DNA of 28,192 bases. Source: Prorocentrum cordatum (taxonomy: Eukaryota > Sar > Dinophyceae > Prorocentrales > Prorocentraceae). The DNA lies in contig CAUYUJ010010486.1 of assembly GCA_963575745.1 (NCBI GenBank), positions 1 to 28,192 on the forward strand, in the 5' to 3' direction. The stretch's first letter is position 1. Every line of letters begins with the position of its first letter. The position numbers and the translations under genes were made by a program. This document shows, piece by piece, positions 9,493-17,280 of the stretch. The notes under the pieces are model-generated. The model searched no databases. It saw only the letters and a list, made by a program, of their open reading frames with translations, and had not been told where the DNA came from.

Positions 9493-9740
9493 CACGAACG
9501 CAGGGGGGGGGACAGGGAAAGGACGCCGGGGCACCAGGGCGTCGGTCCCCAGGCGGTGGATGCGGATATAAATCCCCGCCTCGCAGCGAGGGCGGTAACT
9601 GGGCATGCCAGAGTTCCCGGACGGCCGCCTGCGGCCCGAGCTATACGGTCCGAGAAAGCCAACCCGTCGCGCTGTGCGAAGGGCACGACGGGAAGCTCGG
9701 CAGCCCCGATCCTCAAGCAGTGGCGAAGCGTCCTGGCTCG
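9484..9740 (+). repeat. Left part of a large dispersed repeat unit, copy 1
   Basis: About 250 bp, including GGACAGGGAAAGGACGCCGG, a CCTCGCAGCGAGG hairpin and GCAGTGGCGAAGCGTC, are nearly identical to 11424-11653. Together with the palindromic element that follows they form one duplicated unit. Confidence 0.8.
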
Positions 9741-9912
9741 CCTATAGCCCCACCGAGCAATGTTCTAAGAACCTTTTGTGGTTTGCACGAAATGTTCTTA
9801 GAACATTTCTGGCGGGGACTGTCTTGTTTGAACACATCGGGCTCATGTTCTAAGAACACTGGCTTTGTTATTAGAACATTTTGGGGTTCTACGAACATTC
9901 CGTGGTCGGAGG
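9741..9912 (+). mobile_element. TGTTCTAAGAACA palindromic element, family 2, copy 1
   Basis: It starts CCTATAGCCCCACC and contains at least five TTCTWAGAAC-type palindromes, the longest AAATGTTCTTAGAACATTT (9790-9808). The right end GGTTCTACGAACATTCCG is the inverted counterpart of the left AATGTTCTAAGAACC. The terminal CTATAGG is missing at this right end, so the copy is slightly eroded. Confidence 0.7.
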
Positions 9913-10034
9913 TTGGGGGGTGAGATCGAAGTGGAACGGAGAGCCCCCCTACCGGGAAATCGATTTCGGTTTCGTGTTCGTGCGTGCCGTGCGGGCGAGG
10001 AGAAGTTGCTTGGGCGGGCGAGAGAAAGTCTCCT

Positions 10035-10272
10035 GTGGCTGAGGCGCGGCCGGACCAAATGTCTCCCTTCCGGGCGGTCGGTGGCCCGCGGTGTCCCGCC
10101 CGTGTCCCGCTGGTGTCCCGTGTGGCTGAGGGAGGCGCGGCCGGACAAAATGTCTCCCTTCCGGGCGGCCGGTGGCCCGCGGTGTCCCGCCGGTGTCCCG
10201 CGGTGTCCCGCGGTGTCCCGCGGTGTCCCGCAGTGTCCCGCGGTGTCCCGCCGGTGTCCCGCGGTGTCCCGC
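10035..10272 (+). repeat. 87-bp tandem duplication and (GCGGTGTCCC)n minisatellite
   Basis: A unit starting GTGGCTGAGG occurs at 10035 and again at 10122; both contain GCGGCCGGAC and ATGTCTCCCTTCCGGGCGG. The second runs into about eight copies of a 10-11 bp GCGGTGTCCC repeat that ends at the start of the GAT tract. Confidence 0.85.
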
Positions 10273-10273
10273 G

Positions 10274-10360
<87 letters not shown>

Positions 10361-10478
10361 CCCGATGAAGATGATGATGATGTTGATGATGGTGTCGATG
10401 ATGATGATAGTGTCCCGATGATGAGGATGATGATGCTCATGATGATTATGTTGATGATGATGACGATGATGGTGTCCC

Positions 10479-10530
<52 letters not shown>

Positions 10531-10904
10531 CCGATGATGTTGGTGATGATGATGTTGATGGAACTGGTGCTCCGGCGATAATGATGTTGATGATGATGTT
10601 GATGATGATAATGGTGTCCCGATGGCGATGCTGATGATGATGGTGATGATGATGATGATGGTGATGCTGATGGTGTCTCGATGATGATAACAATGATAAT
10701 GACGATGTTGATGATGATGTTGCTCATGATGATGATGGTGCCCCAATGATGATGTTGTTGATGATGATGTGATGATCATGATGATGATGGTGTCCCGAGG
10801 ATGATGACGATGTTGATGATAATGCTGATGATGAGAACGATGGTGATCATGCTGGTGTCCCGATTATGATGATGATTATGATGATGATGACGATGACTGT
10901 ACCC

Positions 10905-10941
<37 letters not shown>

Positions 10942-11110
10942 TTGTTGATGTGATGATGATGGTGATGGTGATGATGATGATGTCCCGATGATGGTGCTGA
11001 CGTTGATGATGATGTTTAGGATGATGATGATGAGTGTGCCCTCGTGATGATGACGATGATGGTGACGGTGTTGATGTTGATGCTGTTGATGATGGTGATG
11101 ATGATGACGT
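10273..11110 (+). repeat. Composite (GAT)n tract punctuated by GTGTCCCG
   Basis: An 86-bp pure (GAT)n run (10275-10360) is followed by about 750 bp of GAT-type triplets interrupted about ten times by GTGTCCCG or close variants (near 10413, 10473, 10614, 10673, 10739, 10790, 10855 and 10981). The interrupting motif is the unit of the minisatellite just upstream. Confidence 0.9.
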
Positions 11111-11325
11111 TGATTGTGAAAGCGATTGTGATATCGATAGTGATATCGATATTAAGACCGAATGTGAGATATATTGTGTGATCGATTGTGAGATCGATTG
11201 TGAGATCAATTGTGAGATCGATCGAATGAGATAGATCGAGTGAGATCGATCAAGTAAGATCGATCGAGCGAGACCGATAGTGAGATCGATACTGAGATCG
11301 ATAGTGAGACCGATTGAGTGAGACG
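11111..11325 (+). repeat. 12-bp GATC-rich tandem repeat
   Basis: Degenerate repeat of TGTGAGATCGAT, with many ATCGAT and GATC palindromes. On the + strand one frame reads (CEID)n. It appears to grade out of the neighbouring GAT tract. Confidence 0.88.
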
Positions 11326-11371
11326 TTGGCTCCCCCCCCCGAGCGTCCTTATCACCCGAAGGGTGGTCGTA

Positions 11372-11653
11372 TAGGTAGGATTATGGGAATACCGGGGCGG
11401 TCGGTCCCTGCTCAAGGGGCACGACCCGGGCCGAACGCAGAGGGGGGGGACAGGGAAAGGACGCCGGGGCACCAGGACGTCGTTTCCCAGGCGGTGGATG
11501 CGGATAAAGACCCGCCTCGCAGCGAGGGCGTGCTGGGCATGCCAGAGAGTCGTCCCGGACGGCCGCCTGCGGCCCGAGCTGCGGTGCGAAAGCCAACCCG
11601 TCGCACTGTGCGAAGAGCACGACGGTCAAGCAGTGGCGAAGCGTCTTGGCTCG
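11372..11653 (+). repeat. Left part of a large dispersed repeat unit, copy 2
   Basis: It starts with GTAGGATTATGGGAATACC and CGGTCGGTCCCTG, a block that recurs directly downstream of the palindromic element at 11818-11860. From 11424 it matches 9484-9740 closely. Confidence 0.8.
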
Positions 11654-11830
11654 CCTATAGCCCCACCAAAGAATGTTCTAAGAACCTTTTGTGGTTTCCA
11701 CGAAATGTTCTTAGAACAGTTCTGGCGGAGTTTGTCTTGTTGTATCACATCGGGTTTATGTTCTAAGAACATTGTTTCCGTTCTTAGAACATTTGGGGGT
11801 TCTAAGAACACTTCGTGGTAGGACTATAGG
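11654..11830 (+). mobile_element. TGTTCTAAGAACA palindromic element, family 2, copy 2 (best preserved)
   Basis: The 15-bp terminal inverted repeat CCTATAGYCCYACCA is present at both ends (11654-11668, and inverted at 11816-11830). Subterminal AATGTTCTAAGAACC is also inverted at the right end. Inside are further ATGTTCTTAGAACAGTT and ATGTTCTAAGAACATT palindromes. It is 177 bp with no ORF of note. No clean target duplication is seen. Confidence 0.78.
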
Positions 11831-11937
11831 AATGCCGGAACGGTCGGTCCCTGGTCAGGACGGGAGGCTCGGCAGCCCCGATCCGTGGATTCCTCTCGCT
11901 TCGCGGGGTGCACGTCCGGAGCACGTACAGTCACGTC

Positions 11938-12740
11938 GTCGCGGGGCCTCTTGGGAGCCTTTTGGGGGCCTCCTGGAGGCCTCCTGGGAGTTTCTTTTGG
12001 CCTTTTGGGGGCTTTTTTGGGGGCTTTCCCTCCTCCTTCCTTTTCATACACCCTCCCCATCTTCCCGTCCATCGCCGGCTCCAATCATGGGCGCCGCAGT
12101 GACCAACTTCCACCTGGCTGGCGCTGCGCCGCAGTTCGCCCAGAGGGGGGAAAATATCATCACAGACCAGTCGCTGTGTGGCCTTTGGGGGGCTTGTTGG
12201 AGGCCTTTTGGAGGCTTCTGGGGGACTTTTTGGAGGCTTGTTGGGGGCCTCTTGGGGCCTCTTGGGGGCGTCTTGGGCCGTCTTGGGGCGCTTTTGCGCC
12301 GTTTCGCCCCCTCGGAGGCTGTCTTGGGGGCCTCTCGCGGCCGCATTGGAGCCCTCTTGTGGTCCTCTTGGGCCGTCTTCGCTGCCTCTTGGACCGTCTT
12401 GGGGGCCTCTTTGGGTCGTTTTGGGGCCCTGTTGGGCCGTCTTGGGGCCCTCTTGGGGGATTTTTGGGCTGTTCTGGGGCGACTCTGGAAGCTGCTTGGG
12501 CCGTCATGGATGTTTGAAACCTGAAGAAAACGAGAACGCTAAAATATTGCAAGAACCATCGGGAAATCAATGATTTCGGCCTCTGGAGGCGCAGTTATGG
12601 GCGCTCTTGGGCCCTGTTGGGCCGTCCTTGGAGTTTTTGGGGCCCTCTTGGGGCCGTCTTGGGGGCCTCATGGGCCCCCGTTGGGGATATCTTGGGCCGT
12701 CTTAGGGCCATTTTGAGGCCCTCGTGGAGGCCCAAGAGGC
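11938..12740 (+). repeat. Degenerate CTTGGGGGCCT minisatellite
   Basis: About 10-13 bp units of CTTGGGGGCCTC or CTTGGGCCGT, strongest at 12180-12500 and 12600-12740. A less repetitive stretch at 12030-12175 carries TCCTTCCTTTTCATACACCC. Long ORFs with GRLGALLG or GPSWG repeats are by-products. A related block lies at 19389-19570. Confidence 0.85.
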
Positions 12741-12959
12741 CCAAGAGGCCGAATTTGTTGATTTGTCATAGGTTTTGTAGGTTGTTAGGGCCCCTGAAGG
12801 GGGGGGGTCATTTTGGTCCGGCGGTGTGGCGCAGCTCCCAGGGGGGGGGGGAAACATAATAATGTAACACAATACAATCTGTTGCAAGTATGGACTTTTT
12901 GGATACATTGGATACGTTGCATTAAGGCGTTCGCCGAAAAACGCTGCCGCTCAGCACGT

Positions 12960-13028
12960 CACTTCCGGACGTGGATCTGGCGCTCACGCGCCAGATCCAC
13001 GGTCAGCAGCGAGCGATGGGCGGAAGTG
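12960..13028. other. Nested hairpin / perfect 14-bp palindrome
   Basis: The inner stem CGTGGATCTGGCGC (12970-12983) pairs perfectly with GCGCCAGATCCACG (12988-13001) around TCAC. An outer pair CACTTCCG (12960-12967) and CGGAAGTG (13021-13028) encloses it. It could be a structured RNA or a cruciform; no known RNA family was recognised. Confidence 0.65.
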
Positions 13029-13680
13029 AGAAGGAGGAGGCCCACCCAAAAGGTGGCGGGGTTTCTTCTAGAGGGTGTTATATGTCTTCGGCGAAGGCTT
13101 ACTTAGACAACTTCTCAGAAGTCCCGACAACTTCGAGCCTCCTGAAAAGGCCTCATCCTTCTTTCGGGCGGGGCTAGGACAAGGATCAGTCCTTTCCAGA
13201 GCGTTCCGGATCGCTCTGAGAAGGTCGCGGCGCCCGAGACATCCGCCAGCGCCGCCGGATCCCAGAGATTCCCGATTTACCCTCACCCGACGTTATCCTC
13301 GTCTTGTCTTTGTCTTATGTTCGGGCCGAACGAATGGGGTGGATAGGGAAAGGGCGGGTCACGAAATCTGCTGCATGCAGCTGGTTTCGGCCCCGCCGCC
13401 GGACCCATTCCTCGATACACGGGCGCCTCCCGGCGCCAGGAGGCGATGGGAAAATCAGCTACGTGAGCTGCTGTTCTACCCTACCCTTTGCTATCCCCCC
13501 CTTTCGTCCCCCCGAGCGACGCACAACAACAGTTCCTGTTCGTTCTGGACAGGCCTCGCTGTCCGCGCCGCCACGCACGCTGCTCACCGAAGACAGGAAA
13601 CCGCCTGCCCAACAGCGGCCGCTGTTAGTCTTGGGCGGCATTTTTGTTGTTTGGGGCATTGTGCCCATGTTTCAGGAGGG
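13029..13680 (+). other. No certain gene; long unassigned open frame
   Basis: A + strand frame is open from ATG 13075 to TAG at 14284, but it runs through two dispersed repeats and a (TG)n tract, so its length is not evidence of coding. The first 50 residues include GLGQGSVLS (13171-13197), loosely like reverse transcriptase motif B, with no other RT motif around it. GTTCGGGCCGAAC (13319-13331) is a near-perfect palindrome. Confidence 0.4.
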
Positions 13681-13689
13681 AAAACACAC

Positions 13690-13894
13690 ACACACACACA
13701 CTCACACACAGACGCAATTCATCGTCGACTCCCAGGAAAATATGGGAAAATATGGGAATTGGGCGGGAAGACAAAAAAACTAAAATATAGAAAAATATGG
13801 GGAATCATTTTATGTGTGTATTTGGGTGTGTGTGTGTGTGTGTGTTGTGTGTTGTGTGTGTATATTTATGTGTGTGTCCTGGGGCCCCTTGACT
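13690..13894 (+). repeat. Dispersed AAAATATGGG repeat, copy 2
   Basis: Same block order as 9345-9492: CACACAGACGCAAT, two AAATATGGG units, GGGCGGGAAGACA, ATATGGGGAAT, then an expanded (TG)n stretch (13814-13880) and CTGGGGCCCCTT at about 13879-13890. Confidence 0.75.
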
Positions 13895-14229
13895 GTTGTC
13901 TGCATCCACGTCGGGCGTCCGAGATGGATCCGGGCGCGTGGACCAGCGACGGGCCCCACTTCCGCACAGACGCGGCGCGCTCCGCCGCCGGGCCGGGCGG
14001 CCTCGGGGGTCTGGGTGTACAGACCACCCGCATGGCAAGGACGGGCAACCTCCTTCCCAGCGGGGACCCTGGCAGCCTTGCCTCCGAGGTCCATCCTTCG
14101 CCACCTTCGTCGGCCGCGCCCCGCTCGAGAAGCCCCGCCATGGGCGTCCAGGGCCCTTGCGCCCTCCTCGCGCATCCTCACCTACACGGGTTGTGCCTGC
14201 CTCGGGGGTGCTCTCCCGAACCCCCGGGC

Positions 14230-14395
14230 TTCGTCGGGCCCGTCCCTCTGCAGGGGGCATACTTCAAAATTGTTATTAAAAAGTAGCCAGGGGACTATGT
14301 TTTGACCATGTTTGAGCATCTCTGGGGGCATGTTTGTCACTATTGCTTCGCTTCTCGCCAAAACATCCCCCTGCAGGGGTGCACACGCCCGATTT
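14230..14395 (+). mobile_element. Miniature hairpin-ended element, family 1, copy B
   Basis: The left end TTCGTCGGGCCCGTCCCTC with a CTGCAGGGGG hairpin pairs with the right end CCCCCTGCAGGGG and CGCCCGAT. The core GGGGACTATGTTTTGACCAT and GTTTGAGCAT matches copies C, D and E. The interior is AT-rich. No clear target duplication. Confidence 0.75.
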
Positions 14396-14460
14396 CCCTC
14401 CTGGGCCCCTGCAAAGAAAGCCCGTGCCCCCGCGTGCCCCCCCCTTCCCCCCGCCACGCA

Positions 14461-14602
14461 GGTCCCCGCGCCCGCCCCCGGCGCCCACGCGGCGCCGCTG
14501 GACCTCGTGTGGGTGCCCGAGGACCCGGAGGCCGCCGCGGCCGCCGAGAAGGCCGCCGCCGCCGCCGAGGAGGGCGAGGCCGCCGAGGAGGGCGCCGGCG
14601 AG
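14461..14602 (+). CDS. Possible exon: Ala/Glu-rich acidic repeat protein (5' part)
   Basis: A pyrimidine-rich run (CCCCCCCCTTCCCCCCGCC, about 14437-14455) ending in ACGCAG just before 14461-14462 resembles a 3' splice site. Downstream, the frame of GTC 14462 reads VPAPAPGAHAAPLDLVWVPE and then repeats of AAEEGE. The frame closes at TGA 14645-14647 if read straight through. The AAEEG repeat instead resumes, in register, at 14866. I infer that 14603-14865 may be an intron. The protein is not recognised: acidic, low complexity, no domain. Upstream exons and a start codon were not found. Alternatively the whole thing is a GC-rich minisatellite that happens to be open. Confidence 0.35.
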
Positions 14603-14865
14603 GATCGGGGCTCCAGAGACGGGGGTCCATGCAAACGGGGGTCTTGATCCTGCAGGATCCTGCGCAGACCCCTTCTGGCTGACCCGGGTGAGCCTCGGAA
14701 GCCAGGCGAGGGCTGCTAGAACCGTGGCTGCTAAAACGGCCCTCCCGGGAGGAGAAAAAGCAGCTTCCCGGAAGGAGGCGCGGCACTTCCCGGAAGGCCG
14801 AAGACGATTTCCCGGAGGTCGATTTTAGCAGCCACCGAATCAGCAGCCCTCGCCCGGCTTCCGAG
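14603..14865 (+). other. Candidate GA-AG intron carrying a foldback element
   Basis: Removing these 263 bases joins GGCGCCGGCGAG to GAGGCCGCCGAGGAG, exactly the sequence found uninterrupted at about 14899-14925, and keeps one reading frame. The ends are GA...AG with GAG on both sides of the junction. Non-canonical GA and GC donors, and G after the acceptor, are reported for dinoflagellate introns. A perfect palindrome GATCCTGCAGGATC lies at 14646-14659. Confidence 0.4.
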
Positions 14866-14866
14866 G
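14693..14866. mobile_element. Foldback miniature element with about 48-bp terminal inverted repeats
   Basis: The left arm starts CCTCGGAAGCCAGGCGAGGG and continues GTGGCTGCTAAAACGG. The right arm is its inverse, TTTTAGCAGCCACCGAAT followed by CCCTCGCCCGGCTTCCGAGG. The 80-bp centre holds further palindromes (CTCCCGGGAG, and CTTCCCGGAAG twice). No ORF and no other copy in this window. The arms match at about nine of ten positions. Confidence 0.8.
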
Positions 14867-15084
14867 AGGCCGCCGAGGAGGGCGAGGCCGCCGAGGAGGG
14901 CGCCGGCGAGGAGGCCGCCGAGGAGGGCGCCGGCGGAGAGGACGCCGGCGAGGAGGCCGGCGAGGAGGGCGCCGCCCCCCGGGAGGCCTCGCGGGGCCGC
15001 TCCTCTCGGAGGGCTTCGGCGGGAGGGCCTCGGCGGGAGGGCCTCGGAGTTGAGCAGGGGCCGACCGTCCCGGCATTCCTGTAG
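14866..15084 (+). CDS. Possible exon: Ala/Glu-rich acidic repeat protein (3' part)
   Basis: Frame of GAG 14866: repeats of EAAEEG and GAGEEAG, then a basic Ser/Arg stretch APREASRGRSSRRASAGG, ending LGVEQGPTVPAFL and TAG at 15082-15084. An acidic repeat followed by an RS-like basic tail is a plausible nuclear protein layout, but nothing identifies a family. The last dozen codons and the stop lie inside the flank of family 2 copy 3, so either the gene end was captured from a repeat or the frame is chance. Confidence is low. Confidence 0.3.
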   Translation, partial: EAAEEGEAAEEGAGEEAAEEGAGGEDAGEEAGEEGAAPREASRGRSSRRASAGGPRREGLGVEQGPTVPAFL

Positions 15085-15284
15085 TCCTACCACGGAATGT
15101 TCTTAGAGCGCAAAAATGTTCCAAGAACAACAGCAATGTTCTCAGAGCATGAGCCCGATGTGATAAAGCAAGACAGACTCCGCCAGAAATATTCTAGGAG
15201 CATTTCGTGGAAACCACAAGGGGCTCCTAGACATTGTTTGGTAGGGCTATAGGCGAGCCAGGACGCTTCGCCACTGCTTGACGG
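15051..15284 (-). repeat. Large dispersed repeat unit, copy 3 (inverted, truncated)
   Basis: The reverse complement matches 11625-11868: CAAGCAGTGGCGAAGCGTC, then CTGGCTCG, then the palindromic element, then AATGCCGGGACGGTCGGCCC. The left 230 bp present in copies 1 and 2 are absent. Confidence 0.75.
15079..15253 (-). mobile_element. TGTTCTAAGAACA palindromic element, family 2, copy 3 (inverted)
   Basis: The terminal repeats CCTGTAGTCCTACCA and TGGTAGGGCTATAGG are at the two ends. The internal palindromes are more decayed than in the other copies (TGTTCTTAGAGCG, TGTTCTCAGAGCA, TATTCTAGGAGCA). Confidence 0.72.
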
Positions 15285-15321
15285 AGGGAGGGTCTGAGGG
15301 AGGGGGGGAGGGCAAGCCAGC

Positions 15322-15487
15322 TTTAAGTCGGGCGTGCCCCTCTACAGGAGGAGGATCCCAACATTGTTTTTTAATGAGTAGTCCGGGGACGATGCGATGG
15401 GTATGTTTGAATATTTATTTTGTACATGTTTGGTTACTTTTCATATTTCGTCCACAATCCGCGTGTAGGAGGACATGCCAGACCGAT
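15322..15487 (+). mobile_element. Miniature hairpin-ended element, family 1, copy C
   Basis: The left end TTTAAGTCGGGCGTGCCCCT with CTACAGGAGG pairs with the right end TTTCGTCCACAATCCGCG and TGTAGGAGGACATGCCAGACC. The core GTCCGGGGACGATGCGATGG and ATGTTTGA matches copies B, D and E. The interior is AT-rich (ATTTATTTTGTACATG). Confidence 0.78.
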
Positions 15488-15599
15488 GGCAAGACAGGTG
15501 CGCTAGCGTCGTATCTGACGTCCGACCCCTCCATCCCATCTCTTCCCATGGCGTGGATCTCCTCTCCGTTCGCACAGTCGGAGTTCGAGCAGGGCAATG

Positions 15600-15785
15600 G
15601 TCCCGGGAGGGTATGCGATGCATGGTAGAGCACGGCATAGCATGGCGTACAAGAGCACTGCAGAGCGTAGAATGGCGTGGCATTGCGTAGTGAAGCATTG
15701 CATCACAAAGTATGGTAACGCAAAGGGTGGCATCGCACAGCGGCACAGAACACAGCACCGAGCTGCATGTCATGGCATGGCGCCG
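15600..15785 (+). repeat. Degenerate GCATGGCGTA-type short repeat
   Basis: About 180 bp of loosely repeated decamers (GCATAGCATGGCGTA, GTAGAATGGCGTGGCATTGC). The period is approximate, and only the word bias is certain. Confidence 0.5.
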
Positions 15786-16480
15786 GGTTCCTTGGAGGGT
15801 AAGTTGATCGTCCCTCGAGAGGTCTTCGGCTGGTCTGAAGTCGCGGATCAATGTTCAGCTCCCTTGGCTCCCCGGAAAGGTCCCCGCGAGGCGGCGCTGA
15901 TGGAGAGCACCCGCTACCCCTGCTTTCAGCATCGCCTTCTCGAAGCAGAAACGGGGCTCCCGCTTGATACTTCCTCAGACCGACAGGGGGAGGCTTCTGC
16001 GGCCCCAAAAATCAACGAATCGACACCGGATGTGTAATCACTCCCGATGTTTCCCCGGGGGGGGGTCATTCCGTAGATTCTGGATTAACTCGAAAGGAAC
16101 AGCCCGCGCTGCAGCGGGGGCACGATTTGGAATGACCAGAGGCGCAGACAAGGGGCCAGCGTTGCAGCGGGAGCAACATTCTGAAGGACCGAATCGAATC
16201 GGATGGTCAAGAACACATGTGAAAACTACACTCCTGGCAAGCCTGTGTAACAAAAACAGTACGCGGAGGGGGCCGAACATACTCAGGGGAGAGAGGAGAG
16301 TAGTACTCATATGGTGTAATTGTGAAGAGGGGCGCCTGACCGGGATGGACGGGAGGGCGGGATGGGCCCCCCCCCCCGCTGGCCAGAGTCCGAAGGTCAA
16401 GTGTGCTTTGTGCGTGAGGCCTTCTCAGATCCGCCAGATCCGCCAGGGGGAGGATCGGCGTCACCCCCACTTTCTCATAC
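15786..16480. other. No gene recognised
   Basis: One internal duplication: GCTGCAGCGGGGGCACGATT (about 16110) and GTTGCAGCGGGAGCAACATT (about 16161), each followed by TGR-A-GACC. Open frames lack motifs. Confidence 0.55.
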
Positions 16481-16486
16481 TATATA

Positions 16487-16518
16487 TGTGCGTCGCCCCC
16501 CTGGGGGCGATGCGCGCA
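16487..16518. other. Strong GC hairpin
   Basis: TCGCCCCC (16493-16500) pairs with GGGGGCGA (16503-16510) around CT, extended by GTGCG and CGCAC outside with a short bulge. It follows TATATATGTG. Confidence 0.6.
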
Positions 16519-16689
16519 CCGAGAAATCTTATAGTACCTGCGTCGTGGCGGGCGCGTTCTGGCCACACCGCTCGGGAAACGATCTACTACAAGATGGGTA
16601 TGCTATATTTTCGGGTCGGGCGCGCGCCTCCAAGGAGGACATACTTATGGTATTAGTATGTCCCTGTGCGTCCCAGAGGAGGTGGGAAG

Positions 16690-17200
16690 GACGGAGGATG
16701 CGGGGAGGAGGGCTTCAGTGGGAGGATGGAGGGGGACGGGAAGAGGGCCTCAGTGGGAGGACGGAGGAGGGCTGAGGAGGGAGGGAAGGGGCGACGGATG
16801 GAGAAAGAGCAGGCATGGAGGGGAGGGAGGAGGAGGCTGGATGAAAGGCGGAGCCCCTTGGAACTCCGAGAGCCAGAGCGGGGGCAGCAGAGACGGCCCG
16901 CGAGAGAGCCCGCCTCGAGAGCAGAGCCCCGGGCCCGCTCGGCACGCGTGCCCCTGCAGCAGCCGGCTGCCCCCGCTGCAGGGGCCGGGCCACCCGAGCC
17001 GGCCGCGTCCTTCGGGGGCGGCGCCGGGGGGGGGGGGGCTGCCCGACGAAGGCGTCTGTGCACCACCACCGCGCCAGGCCGGGGCCATGCCGGGCCCTGG
17101 CATGGTGTTCAGAGCCCCCTGGCCTCGGCCAGGAGGGCGTGACTCAGGGCGGATGGTGTCGATGACAGAAGCCCACCAACCCTGCCCCAACCACCAACTG
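16690..17200. other. No gene recognised; purine-rich and GC-rich sequence
   Basis: A degenerate duplication CTTCAGTGGGAGGATGGAGG (16708) and CCTCAGTGGGAGGACGGAGG (16749), then GAGG-rich sequence and, from about 16900, GC-rich unassigned sequence with a G10 run at about 17028. Confidence 0.55.
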
Positions 17201-17280
17201 CCTCCTCCTCCTCCTCCTCCTCCTCCTCCTCCTCCTCCCCGTCCTCCTCCCCGTCGTTCTCCTGCTCCTCCTTTCGCCTC
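17201..17280 (+). repeat. (CCT)n microsatellite
   Basis: CCT triplets, pure at 17202-17237, then degenerate. Confidence 0.9.

Noticed and set aside
11772-12573. Several 130-250 codon frames with GRLGALLG or GPSWG repeats
   Set aside because: They exist in multiple frames and both strands of the CTTGGGG minisatellite; no start, domain or codon signal.
13171-13197. GLGQGSVLS resembling reverse transcriptase motif B
   Set aside because: No motif A, YxDD or other RT signature lies nearby in any frame; a nine-residue match is not enough.
13075-14286. 403-codon open frame on the + strand
   Set aside because: It runs through two dispersed repeats, a (TG)n tract and most of a miniature element, has no domain, and is open mainly because of composition.
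15311-15493. GGCAAG as a target duplication of family 1 copy C
   Set aside because: The left copy (15311-15316) does not abut the element end at 15322, so it may be coincidence.
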